A stretch of DNA of 64,000 nt from Emcibacter sp. (GTDB taxonomy: Bacteria; Pseudomonadota; Alphaproteobacteria; Sphingomonadales; Emcibacteraceae). The position numbers were made by a program, and so were the translations under genes. The stretch is from contig JAKIUQ010000001.1 of the NCBI GenBank assembly GCA_021647465.1, positions 1-64,000 of the forward strand, in the 5' to 3' direction. The notes under the pieces are model-generated. The model ran no database searches. It saw nothing but the letters and a program-made list of their open reading frames with translations, and was not told the origin of the DNA. Below are positions 1 to 7,385 of the stretch, one piece after another (position 1 is the stretch's first letter; each line of letters starts with the position of its first letter).

Positions 1-10
1 ATTTAATCAG

Positions 11-376
11 GTTATAGCACTCTGGAAAAGCCGTGCCAACCGCAACTGATTGGCGGGGGTAGTCATCGCGTCTTCTGTTATAGCACTCTGGAAAAGCCGT
101 GCCAACCGCAACGAAATCATCAAGGGCATCGCGGCGGATCTGTTATAGCACTCTGGAAAAGCCGTGCCAACCGCAACTCCGCACTATCAGCATAGGCCAC
201 CCAGATAGTTATAGCACTCTGGAAAAGCCGTGCCAACCGCAACCCGCTGATGCTGAAAAGCGTGGCCGATTAAGTTATAGCACTCTGGAAAAGCCGTGCC
301 AACCGCAACTTACGCCCGCCTCATCCATACGGATTTCAGCGTTATAGCACTCTGGAAAAGCCGTGCCAACCGCAAC
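11..376. CRISPR. CRISPR array, type II-C-like, right end of a longer array
   Basis: Six identical 36-nt repeats lie at 11-46, 77-112, 142-177, 208-243, 274-309 and 341-376. Each begins GTTATAGCACTC and ends CCAACCGCAAC. They are separated by five unrelated spacers of 30, 29, 30, 30 and 31 nt (47-76, 113-141, 178-207, 244-273, 310-340). Positions 1-10 are the tail of another spacer, so the array continues off the left edge. A 36/30 geometry is typical of type II arrays. The reverse complement starts GTTGCGG and ends GAGTGCTATAAC. This resembles Neisseria and Campylobacter II-C repeats, whose 3' end carries an extended -10 box (TGnTACAAT) from which each crRNA is transcribed. I therefore infer crRNA transcription on the minus strand. 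No cas gene or tracrRNA is visible here. The last repeat is not degenerate. Confidence 0.97.
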
Positions 377-505
377 AATGATCGCCGTAGCATCATCTTT
401 GATGCCGTGACCACGATAGCCCAGATAAACCTGAACTTCGCGGGGTTTGATGCCCGTGAGGTGAGTGACCTGACTCAGGACACCCTTCAGGGTATGGCCG
501 TCAGC
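377..505 (-). pseudogene. IS5-type transposase fragment (remnant)
   Basis: The reverse strand holds a 43-codon open stretch between a TAA (506-508) and the CRISPR repeat ending at 376. It has no start codon. The translation contains DGHTLKGVLSQVTHLTG and then VQVYLGYRGHG. This is the conserved block around the second catalytic Asp of IS5-family DDE transposases, normally ...GHTL...LTG...VDxGYRGH. Here the Asp position is Tyr (codon TAT), so even this piece is catalytically dead. The frame runs directly into the first bases of the CRISPR repeat. No terminal inverted repeats or further transposase sequence are seen, so this is a decayed remnant next to the array. Confidence 0.7.
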
Positions 506-519
506 TTAATTTTGACCCT

Positions 520-1902
520 TTAACCTTGCCGTCTTTTTTCCAGTTTCATGGCGCGGGATAGGGGGGTTTTGAGCAGAAGAATGAGCAGCGCGCCGGTGCC
601 GACAATTCCGGCATGGAGTAACCAGAATATTTCGCCGGGAATTTGTTCATAAAACCGGCCAAGCCAGCCACTGAAAATACCGCCAAAAAATATCGCTAAA
701 TAACATATGCCAAGCATGGTTGAATTAACGGCCCGCGGGGCCGCCCGTGATACGACGGCCAGAATAATCGGCCCGAGATAAAGAAATGTCGATCCGGTAA
801 TAAAGTGAAAGACAACCGGCCAGAACAGACTTACTTTTCCGTCAGACATAACCTCGCCCAGACTTAACCAGAGGCAGGCCAGCGCGAAAATCATGCAGCC
901 TATACCAACTTTGGTCAGGTCAGATGGTTCAGTTCCGCGTGCAGATTGCCTTTTCCAGAAAGCCAGAATGAAGGGCGCAAAAAGAAGAACAGCAAAAGAA
1001 TCAAGAGACTGAAACCATGTGATCGGAATCATAAAGTCACCAACATCTCTCATGACCCGTTCCTTTATCCAAAGCGGATAACTGTTCCAGATTTGGGTCT
1101 GGGCCGTCCAATATAAGGCGGTGATGGCCAAAAAGAATAATATGGCCGCGATAATCTTACCGTCGCCCTGTTCCAGCTTTACGGGCTTATTGTTTTTCGT
1201 TTTTATCTGATCAGGGGGCAGGTGCCTTTGGCCGGCAATATAAATGATCAGGGCCACGAGCATACCAATGCCGGCAGCTCCAAACCCAAGGTGCCAGCCA
1301 TATAATTCGCCAAGCGTGCCGCACACAAGCGGTGCTGCAAAGGCCCCAATATTGATCCCGATAGCATAGACCGAGAAACCGGCATCCCGGCGTGAATCAG
1401 ATTTAGGATATAAGGCTCCGACCTGAGCGGCCAGATTGCTCTTCAGGAAACCAACCCCCAGAATGAGCGCCGCCAGAGCAAAGAGAAACAATGTTTCATC
1501 GACCATTAAAAAATGCCCGATTGTCATCAATATGCCGCCTGTTATCACCGCTTTCTTGCGGCCGATAAAACGATCCCCGATAATGCCGCCCAGAATAGGC
1601 AGAAAATATACAAGCCCGATATAAAGTCCGAAGGCCTGGGTTGCGAAGGCCGTTGTGGATAATTCGCCAAAGACGCCTTCGACAATGGATCGGAAACCTG
1701 AAAGGCCAATGACCCCTTCCGCATTGCCGGGCTGAAATAAATATGACGTCATATATAAAACGAGAAGCGCCTGCATCCCGTAAAATGAAAATCGTTCCCA
1801 CGCTTCGGTAAAGACAATAAAAACCAGCCCTTTTGGATGGCCCAAGACATCATTTTTTACTGAATATTTTTCTGATGTTAAAGTTTCTGTCTTTATCGTC
1901 AT
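520..1902 (-). CDS. POT-family proton-dependent oligopeptide transporter
   Basis: A 460-aa multi-spanning inner-membrane carrier of the POT/PTR branch of the major facilitator superfamily, expected to import di- and tripeptides with protons. The signature ExxERFxYY-type motif is seen as TEAWERFSFYG near residues 32-42, and about twelve hydrophobic segments follow. I chose the ATG at 1902-1900 (MTIKTETLTSEK) because family members begin shortly before this motif. An upstream in-frame ATG at 1989 would add 29 atypical residues and has no ribosome-binding site. The gene points towards the CRISPR array and is divergent from trmJ, with about 255 bp of AT-rich sequence between the two starts. Substrate range cannot be read from the sequence. 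Confidence 0.9.
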   Translation of the reverse strand: MTIKTETLTSEKYSVKNDVLGHPKGLVFIVFTEAWERFSFYGMQALLVLYMTSYLFQPGNAEGVIGLSGFRSIVEGVFGELSTTAFATQAFGLYIGLVYFLPILGGIIGDRFIGRKKAVITGGILMTIGHFLMVDETLFLFALAALILGVGFLKSNLAAQVGALYPKSDSRRDAGFSVYAIGINIGAFAAPLVCGTLGELYGWHLGFGAAGIGMLVALIIYIAGQRHLPPDQIKTKNNKPVKLEQGDGKIIAAILFFLAITALYWTAQTQIWNSYPLWIKERVMRDVGDFMIPITWFQSLDSFAVLLFAPFILAFWKRQSARGTEPSDLTKVGIGCMIFALACLWLSLGEVMSDGKVSLFWPVVFHFITGSTFLYLGPIILAVVSRAAPRAVNSTMLGICYLAIFFGGIFSGWLGRFYEQIPGEIFWLLHAGIVGTGALLILLLKTPLSRAMKLEKRRQG

Positions 1903-2157
1903 ATTAATCTCACAAGAAAATATCCATTGTTCTATGGCAGGGAAAACGGCCCTCGCTGCCTGCCCGGATAGATTCTCCAGTGCCACCATTTTTTAATAGT
2001 ATATCGAATTAAGCATATTAAGCAATATTATATATATTAATAGAAAATCTATATAATAAATCAAATAATATATTAAAAGGGGCGCAACCGGCCCTAACCT
2101 TTATCATTTCTTGTATCCCCCCCCGTTCTATTGTACAGAACCCGTAAAGGAGATCAC

Positions 2158-2973
2158 ATGGCAGGCACCAACAGTTTGGAAAATGAGATTATTGCGCGAA
2201 GTGGCCCGGCGATTATTTTGATCGGGGCGCAGCTTGGCGAGAATATCGGCAAGGCGGTGCGCGCCATGTATAATTTTGGCCTGACCGATTTGCGGCTGGT
2301 CTGCCCACGCGATGGCTGGCCCAACCCGGATGCCATTCCGGCGGCGGCGGGCGCGGATATTGTGCTGGATAAGGCCCGCGTGTTTGATACCACGGCAGAG
2401 GCCATTGCCGACCTGAACTATGTCTATGCCACCACCGCCCGGCGCCGTGATATGATCAAGACGGTGGTCACGCCCCGTAAATGCGCGGATCTCATGCGGG
2501 GGTATAGCGACATGGGGCAAAAGGTTGGCCTGTTGTTTGGCCCTGAAAAGGCCGGCCTGAAAAATGATGATGTGGCGCTGGCGGATGCGATCGTATCTGT
2601 GCCGCTTAATCCGGCTTTTGCCTCGATCAATCTGGCGCAGGCGGTGATCCTTATGTCTTATGAATGGTTTCAGACGGGAACAGATCAACCGGATCAATAT
2701 ACCCCGTCTCTGGACACGACACCGGCATCCTCGCATGACCTGCAAAAGCTGTTTGACCATATGGAGGCCGAATTGACCGAGGCGGGTTATTTCCGCCATG
2801 ATCAACGCCGGGCGACCATGAAACGCAATCTGCGAAATATTTTCAAACGATCCGGGCTAACCCACGAGGAGGTCAGCACGCTTCGTGGGGTGATTAAAGC
2901 TCTTGCCACCGGCGGCGGACCGGGATGGATTGCGGAAAAGGCGGAATTGGAAAAAAATAATGGTCGAAAATAA
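2158..2973 (+). CDS. trmJ: tRNA (cytidine/uridine-2'-O-)-methyltransferase TrmJ
   Basis: A 271-aa SPOUT-class methyltransferase, expected to 2'-O-methylate position 32 of tRNAs using S-adenosylmethionine. Seen: the N-terminal IILIGAQLGENIGKAVRAM segment typical of TrmJ, the knot-forming GLLFGPEKAGLKNDD motif, and SVPLNPAFASINLAQAV near the end of the SPOUT fold. A short C-terminal extension follows. The ATG at 2158 is preceded by AAAGGAG (2146-2152). A TTG at 2131 would also be in frame but has no ribosome-binding site. An eight-C homopolymer (2117-2124) lies just upstream. rpsD follows 163 bp downstream with its own promoter. Confidence 0.93.
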   Translation: MAGTNSLENEIIARSGPAIILIGAQLGENIGKAVRAMYNFGLTDLRLVCPRDGWPNPDAIPAAAGADIVLDKARVFDTTAEAIADLNYVYATTARRRDMIKTVVTPRKCADLMRGYSDMGQKVGLLFGPEKAGLKNDDVALADAIVSVPLNPAFASINLAQAVILMSYEWFQTGTDQPDQYTPSLDTTPASSHDLQKLFDHMEAELTEAGYFRHDQRRATMKRNLRNIFKRSGLTHEEVSTLRGVIKALATGGGPGWIAEKAELEKNNGRK

Positions 2974-2993
2974 GAGCCGAAGGGCCTTTTCAA

Positions 2994-3021
2994 TTGACTT
3001 TCAGTAATTGGCGGCTATATT
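2994..3021 (+). promoter_or_regulatory. Sigma-70-type promoter of rpsD
   Basis: TTGACT (2994-2999) and TATATT (3016-3021) are separated by 16 nt, upstream of rpsD and just after the end of trmJ. Transcription would start around 3028, leaving a leader of roughly 110 nt before the rpsD ATG. The match is by eye only. Confidence 0.55.
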
Positions 3022-3136
3022 CCGCCCAACGTGAATGACTCAGGCGAGAATCTTGGGTTGCATGGAGAGTTTTGTCTTTTGGCAAATCCTTTTTCATGGC
3101 GCTGATTTCAACAATTTAACAGAAGCGATTCTAAAA

Positions 3137-3754
3137 ATGACAAAACGTACACAAGCCAAGTATAAAATTGACCGCCGTATGGGCGAAAATATCTGGGGTC
3201 GTCCCAAATCTCCGGTAAATTCTCGTGAATATGGCCCGGGCCAGCATGGTCAGGGACGCCGCAGCAAGCTATCAGATTATGGTATTCAACTGCGCGCAAA
3301 GCAAAAGCTGAAAGGCTATTACGGCGATATTACCGAAAAACAGTTTAAACGTGTTTATAAAGATGCCGACAGCAAACGTGGTGACACGGGTGAAATTCTG
3401 GTTGGTCTGTTGGAAAGCCGTTTGGATGCGCTGGTTTACCGTGCAAAATTCGTGCCCACAATCTTTTCTGCACGTCAATTCGTCAATCATGCTCATGTGA
3501 TGGTTAATGGCAAAAAAGTAAATATCCCAAGTTACCGCGTGAAAGCCGGTGATGTGGTTGAAATTCGTGAAAAATCACGTAACATCCCTATGGTTATTCA
3601 GGGGATCGGCTCTAACGAACGTGATATCCCGGAATATCTGGCCTTGGAAAATAACGGCACAAAAGTTACTTTCCTGCGCGTTCCCACATTGGATGAAATT
3701 CCCTATCCGGTTCAGATGGAACCAAATCTTATCGTGGAATTTTATTCCCGCTAG
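3137..3754 (+). CDS. rpsD: 30S ribosomal protein S4
   Basis: A 205-aa primary rRNA-binding protein of the small subunit body. It starts MTKRTQAKYKIDRRMGENIW, the usual start for alphaproteobacterial S4, and its length fits the family exactly. The S4 RNA-binding domain is visible near residues 95-155 (RLDALVYRAKF through GKKVNIPSYRVKAGD). The alphaproteobacterial form lacks the N-terminal zinc-binding cysteines. The start at 3137 is preferred over an in-frame ATG at 3035 that would add 34 non-conserved residues within the leader. The gene stands alone, with its own promoter and a strong terminator. Confidence 0.98.
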   Translation: MTKRTQAKYKIDRRMGENIWGRPKSPVNSREYGPGQHGQGRRSKLSDYGIQLRAKQKLKGYYGDITEKQFKRVYKDADSKRGDTGEILVGLLESRLDALVYRAKFVPTIFSARQFVNHAHVMVNGKKVNIPSYRVKAGDVVEIREKSRNIPMVIQGIGSNERDIPEYLALENNGTKVTFLRVPTLDEIPYPVQMEPNLIVEFYSR

Positions 3755-3785
3755 ATTTTATTGTGACGTTACGAAAAATATTGCT

Positions 3786-3817
3786 AAACTGCCCATAGTC
3801 ATTATGGGCAGTTTTTT
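3786..3817 (+). terminator. Rho-independent terminator of rpsD
   Basis: A perfect 12-bp stem (3786-3797 pairing with 3803-3814) has a 5-nt loop. The right arm runs into six T residues (3812-3817). It lies 32 nt after the rpsD stop codon. Confidence 0.9.
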
Positions 3818-3859
3818 ATATTCGGTATAAGGCCGACTTCTTTAAAACAAGGATGATAT

Positions 3860-4273
3860 ATGTTCGCAATATTAGATAGTATTTCTTCGGGCCTGCCTGT
3901 TTTTCTGCTGCATTTTCTCGTTAGTTTATCGATGTTTGTCATCGCCGTGTATATTTATGAGAAAGTCACCCCTTTCCATGAAATGAAGATGATTAAAGAA
4001 GGTAATATATCAGCGGCGATATCATTCTCCGCCGGTATACTCGGGCTTGCGATCCCGCTTGCGGTTTGTCTTGCCGGCAGCGTTAATCACTGGGATATTA
4101 TCATCTGGGGCCTTGTGGCTTTAACCGTTCAGATATTTGCCTTTTATGCGGCCCATTTTATTATTGATGATTTGCAGGGAAGGATCGCGCGGGATGAAAT
4201 CGGGCCGGCCATTTTATTATTTTCCGGTAAAATATCCGTTGCCTTACTCAACGCTGCGGCGATATCGGTCTAG
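3860..4273 (+). CDS. DUF350 family inner-membrane protein
   Basis: A 137-aa protein with four hydrophobic segments, roughly residues 10-33, 49-71, 78-102 and 113-136. It matches the DUF350 (UPF0719) pattern: YEKVTPFHEMKMIKEGNISAAIS followed by a glycine/alanine-rich helix. Function of the family is unknown; it is often found beside stress or membrane-integrity genes. AAGGA (3849-3853) precedes the ATG. It is followed after only 5 nt by an anchored serine protease gene, so the two are very likely co-transcribed. Confidence 0.82.
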   Translation: MFAILDSISSGLPVFLLHFLVSLSMFVIAVYIYEKVTPFHEMKMIKEGNISAAISFSAGILGLAIPLAVCLAGSVNHWDIIIWGLVALTVQIFAFYAAHFIIDDLQGRIARDEIGPAILLFSGKISVALLNAAAISV

Positions 4274-4278
4274 GGCCG

Positions 4279-5160
4279 ATGAAAACACAGGTTATTCCCT
4301 GGACTATAATTTTGCTTGCGCTCACTATTTTTGGTGACCTGTGGGAAGAGGGGCCTTATGTCAATGTGCCGCCGATTTCTTCGGTGCCGGGCCCGAATGA
4401 AAAAATACTTGCGCCTTTGCCGGCACCAAGGCCGGAAGGACAGGGGCCGCTTAAGAATAAAAGCCGCCATGATGGCAATATCATCATTGAAGTGGAAAAA
4501 AAACCTCAGAGAACAATAGCCACCGGCACCGCTTTTTCTATTTCAAGCGATGGAATATGGGTCACCGCAAAACATGTGACAAACGGCTGTGACCAACTGA
4601 TTTTACAGGTCGGTCACAATAAAGGTTATCTTGCCACAGATATTATTGAACATCCGAGCGCAGATGTCAGCCTTTTTAAGACGCGGGCCGGGGCCATGCC
4701 CTTTCAGATTGAAAGCCAGGTCTTGAATTACAACGCAGAAGGATTTCATTTTGGCTACCCAAGGGGGGAGCCGGGTGATGTTTATTCACGCCTCATCGGG
4801 CGCAGAATATTAAATATCCGAGGCGCACAACTGGGCAAAGAGTCTGTTCTGGTTTGGGCTGAAAAGCGGCGCTTCCCGGATAGTTATTTATCCTTAGGCG
4901 GCATCAGCGGCGGGCCGATTGTCAATAAGGACGGCAATATGGTCGGGGTTCATGTTGCGGGATCCGTGCGGCGGGGGCGCGCCTATTCCTCATTGCCCGA
5001 TACCGTCACGCATTTGATTAAACGTGCCGGCTTTGCCATGATCACAGAACCGAAAGAGAGGCAGGATACAGCATATTTAACGCCGGAAAATTTCCTTGTG
5101 GCAGGCCAGAAACTGAGAAAAAACCTGTCGGTGGCAAAAGTTGTCTGTATCGTGAGATGA
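4279..5160 (+). CDS. Membrane-anchored trypsin-like serine protease
   Basis: A 293-aa protein. An N-terminal hydrophobic segment (about residues 5-20) and a proline-rich linker precede a chymotrypsin-fold protease domain from about residue 75. The likely catalytic triad is visible: His99 (TAKHVTNG), Asp129 (SADVSLF) and Ser210 in GGISGGP, where GNSGGP is more usual. It resembles the HtrA/S1C and trypsin-2 domains but has no PDZ domain, so it is not DegP or DegS. The domain would act in the periplasm, tethered to the inner membrane. It is translationally close to the DUF350 gene upstream (5-nt gap), suggesting that the pair works together. The substrate is unknown. Confidence 0.83.
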   Translation: MKTQVIPWTIILLALTIFGDLWEEGPYVNVPPISSVPGPNEKILAPLPAPRPEGQGPLKNKSRHDGNIIIEVEKKPQRTIATGTAFSISSDGIWVTAKHVTNGCDQLILQVGHNKGYLATDIIEHPSADVSLFKTRAGAMPFQIESQVLNYNAEGFHFGYPRGEPGDVYSRLIGRRILNIRGAQLGKESVLVWAEKRRFPDSYLSLGGISGGPIVNKDGNMVGVHVAGSVRRGRAYSSLPDTVTHLIKRAGFAMITEPKERQDTAYLTPENFLVAGQKLRKNLSVAKVVCIVR

Positions 5161-5194
5161 GTAAAATACCGCCAACCCCTATCCACAAGATGGA

Positions 5195-6646
5195 TTATTC
5201 TTTAGGCATTTGGGGCATAAAATCTTCTATGGTCAGGTCAAGCTCTATCATGTTTGAGGGCGGGCTTGCCTGACCTGATTTTGTATAGGCGCGGATATAA
5301 TAGCTGTATTTGAGACCGCCGAGGACTGTTTTATCGGTAAAGTTACGGCCTTTTTTGGCTTGTATGATCTTAACCTGGCCATTGTCCTCAGCGCGGTAAA
5401 GGTCATAGCCGGATATTTCACCCTCTGCATTTTGCCATTTTAATTTTACGGCCCCATCGATATATTCGGCGCTTAAGGGGTCATTGCTGGCCCATGTAGG
5501 GGCTGGGCTAGCGGGATCATAATCCGGTGCCTGTAAATGTCCCTTGGGCCATAAAAAACAGGTGACTTCTTTGAAGTTTTCATCAAGCTGCTTGCAAACA
5601 TTGCAATAAACGCAAGGGATGATGTCTTCTTCGCGATTTTCGATAACTTTTTTCGGCCAGTTGGGGTCTACAAGCAGTTGGCGGGCCATCCCGATCATGT
5701 CGGCTTTACCGTCCCTGAGCAGCTGTTCGGCATCTTCAGGACTGTTTATTTTTCCTGCTGAAATAACGGGAATGTCAAATCCCTTGCTGTTGATCATTTC
5801 CTTGATGGCGGCGGCATAATGCACATGGGGCATTTTAGGGAAAGACGCGCCCGGCATACAACGTTCACCGGAATATCCGGTATAGGGGTAGGGGGGATGA
5901 CCTTCTTTCACTATGGCATCTTCAAATTTTCCGCCGACAGACAGGGAAATATAATCAACGCCAAGCTGCGCCATACGCAGGGCGATCAGGCGGCTGTCTT
6001 CGAGTGTATAACCATCTTTAATCATCTCATCGGCCAGAAACCGCACGCCCACAGGAAAATCGGCCCCGACTTTTGCGCGTACCTCTGCCATCACATCACC
6101 GAACATTCTGAGCCTGCCTTCAAGGGAGCGGCCATCATACCGGTCGCGCCGCCGATTATGGCGCGACAGGAAAGACGAGAGCGTATAGGCATGGGCCGAA
6201 TGAAGTTCCACACCGTCATAACCGGCGTCTCTTGCCCGCGCGGCGGCATCGCCAAAATCACGGATGATGGTGATAATATCTTCTTCCGACAGCATATCAA
6301 TGGTCTGACGCCAGCCAGAGCGGGCCACTTTCATAAAATGAATGATTTGAGGGACAACTTTAGAGGAACTGGTATCATGAATGGCCTGGGTGAGTTTTTT
6401 ATGACCGTCGATGAATGTATCGTCGGAAATACGCAGTAAGGGGCCGGATTTTGACGTATGAACCGCCATAGCCTCCACAATGATCAAACCTACATTGCCC
6501 TTGGCATAGCTGACGTAGCGATCAATGATGTCCTGATTGATATAACCATCCTCTGCGGATAATCGGGTGACCATTGCGGGGACGACAGTCCTGTTGGGGA
6601 CTTTCATGCCATTAATTGTAATAGGCTCCAGAATATGGGCGCGCAT
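5195..6646 (-). CDS. Old Yellow Enzyme-type NADH:flavin oxidoreductase with C-terminal fibronectin-III-like domain
   Basis: A 483-aa protein. Residues 1-370 form an FMN-binding TIM barrel of the OYE family (ELHSAHAYTLSSFLSRHNRR near 148-167; SAGKI and GMARQLLVDP near 296-328). Four cysteines follow as C345-x2-C348-x2-C351-x11-C363, the spacing used for the 4Fe-4S cluster of trimethylamine dehydrogenase and 2,4-dienoyl-CoA reductase. Those enzymes then have FAD/NAD(P)-binding domains. Here they are absent and replaced by about 85 residues with a fibronectin-III pattern (VKLKW, GYDLYR, YSYYIRAYT, SPPSN). It is divergent from a MarR regulator that probably controls it. The physiological substrate is unknown. 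Confidence 0.88.
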   Translation of the reverse strand: MRAHILEPITINGMKVPNRTVVPAMVTRLSAEDGYINQDIIDRYVSYAKGNVGLIIVEAMAVHTSKSGPLLRISDDTFIDGHKKLTQAIHDTSSSKVVPQIIHFMKVARSGWRQTIDMLSEEDIITIIRDFGDAAARARDAGYDGVELHSAHAYTLSSFLSRHNRRRDRYDGRSLEGRLRMFGDVMAEVRAKVGADFPVGVRFLADEMIKDGYTLEDSRLIALRMAQLGVDYISLSVGGKFEDAIVKEGHPPYPYTGYSGERCMPGASFPKMPHVHYAAAIKEMINSKGFDIPVISAGKINSPEDAEQLLRDGKADMIGMARQLLVDPNWPKKVIENREEDIIPCVYCNVCKQLDENFKEVTCFLWPKGHLQAPDYDPASPAPTWASNDPLSAEYIDGAVKLKWQNAEGEISGYDLYRAEDNGQVKIIQAKKGRNFTDKTVLGGLKYSYYIRAYTKSGQASPPSNMIELDLTIEDFMPQMPKE

Positions 6647-6691
6647 ATTTTATTCCAACTCTTATTGTTATCAAAAAATGTAACATATTTA

Positions 6692-6705
6692 TTTTAAGCT
6701 TAAAA
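6692..6705. promoter_or_regulatory. Palindrome, candidate MarR operator, OYE side
   Basis: TTTTAAGCTTAAAA is a perfect 14-nt palindrome, 46 nt upstream of the OYE start codon and preceded by ATTTA. A near copy lies at 6807-6819. MarR-family dimers commonly bind AT-rich palindromes of this size between their own gene and a divergent target. Confidence 0.5.
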
Positions 6706-6806
6706 GAAAATACTTAATCTATGAAATAAAAATTACAATACTTCAGGAAACAGAAAAATTACTTTCCGTGTAAATTAAACTGAGAAACTTGATGTATAAC
6801 AATTTA

Positions 6807-6819
6807 TTTAAGGCTTAAA
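6807..6819. promoter_or_regulatory. Palindrome, candidate MarR operator, marR side
   Basis: TTTAAG-G-CTTAAA, also preceded by ATTTA, is almost the same as the site at 6692-6705. The two centres are about 115 bp apart (close to eleven helical turns), a layout that would allow one regulator to occupy both divergent promoters. Confidence 0.5.
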
Positions 6820-6895
6820 AGGATAGGGTCGCCAATGAGAAAAATAATTTAACAAGTTATTATTTTGCCCCTTTGAAGAGAGGATATAACTCAGA

Positions 6896-7363
6896 ATGAT
6901 AAATATTAATATGGATGATGAAGATCAGAAAAAATTGAAACTCTGGGTCAGAATGCTGGCCAGTTCCACCCGGGTTGTACAGATATTGAACAAACGGATG
7001 AAAGAACATACGCCGCTGACATTGGCAAAATTCGATGTTATGGTCGCCGTAGATCGCACGCCGGGCGGCGTTATTACCATGAGCGAACTGTCCCGCATGC
7101 TTTTGGTTTCCAACGCCAATACGACGGGCATGGTGAGCCGCCTTATGAAAGACGGTTTTGTGGAAAAATGGGCTTTGCCCACGGATCGGCGGGTTTACAG
7201 TGTGGCTCTGACCAGTGAAGGCCGCAGAACATTAAAGCATGCCATCAAAATCCATAAAGGATGGGTGGATGAGTTATTGGGCACAATTGATGAAAATAAA
7301 ATGGATGACCTGATTGAAATATTCAGTAAGTTTAAAGCTGATCTTGCAAAAATAGAGGCTTAA
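6896..7363 (+). CDS. MarR-family transcriptional regulator
   Basis: A 155-aa winged-helix dimeric regulator. The MarR core is visible: LTLAKFDVMVAV, then the DNA-recognition region MSELSRMLLVSNANTTGMVSRLMKDG (about residues 62-87), then the wing KWALPTDRRVYSVALTSEGRR (about 92-112). It is divergent from the OYE gene, with 249 bp between them containing two near-identical palindromes. The natural inference is a ligand-responsive repressor of itself and the oxidoreductase. The ATG at 6896 is followed by another in-frame ATG at 6911; the start is not firmly decided. Confidence 0.9.
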   Translation: MININMDDEDQKKLKLWVRMLASSTRVVQILNKRMKEHTPLTLAKFDVMVAVDRTPGGVITMSELSRMLLVSNANTTGMVSRLMKDGFVEKWALPTDRRVYSVALTSEGRRTLKHAIKIHKGWVDELLGTIDENKMDDLIEIFSKFKADLAKIEA

Positions 7364-7385
7364 TTTGCGCAGAATGCTTTACAGG

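Noticed and set aside
99..347. Open frame across the CRISPR array with a repeated YSTLEKPCQPQ peptide
   Set aside because: The peptide is the translation of the CRISPR repeat; the frame has no ribosome-binding site and no protein-like spacer content.
2117..2124. Eight-C homopolymer before trmJ as a possible phase-variation tract
   Set aside because: It is outside the coding region and not placed between promoter boxes that I can recognise; trmJ is an unlikely phase-variable gene.
2128..2805. 225-codon open frame antisense to trmJ
   Set aside because: Arg/Ile/His-rich composition and complete overlap with a clear trmJ; it is a shadow frame.
5819..6439. 206-codon open frame antisense to the OYE gene
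   Set aside because: Composition is not protein-like and it lies fully within a well-supported gene.
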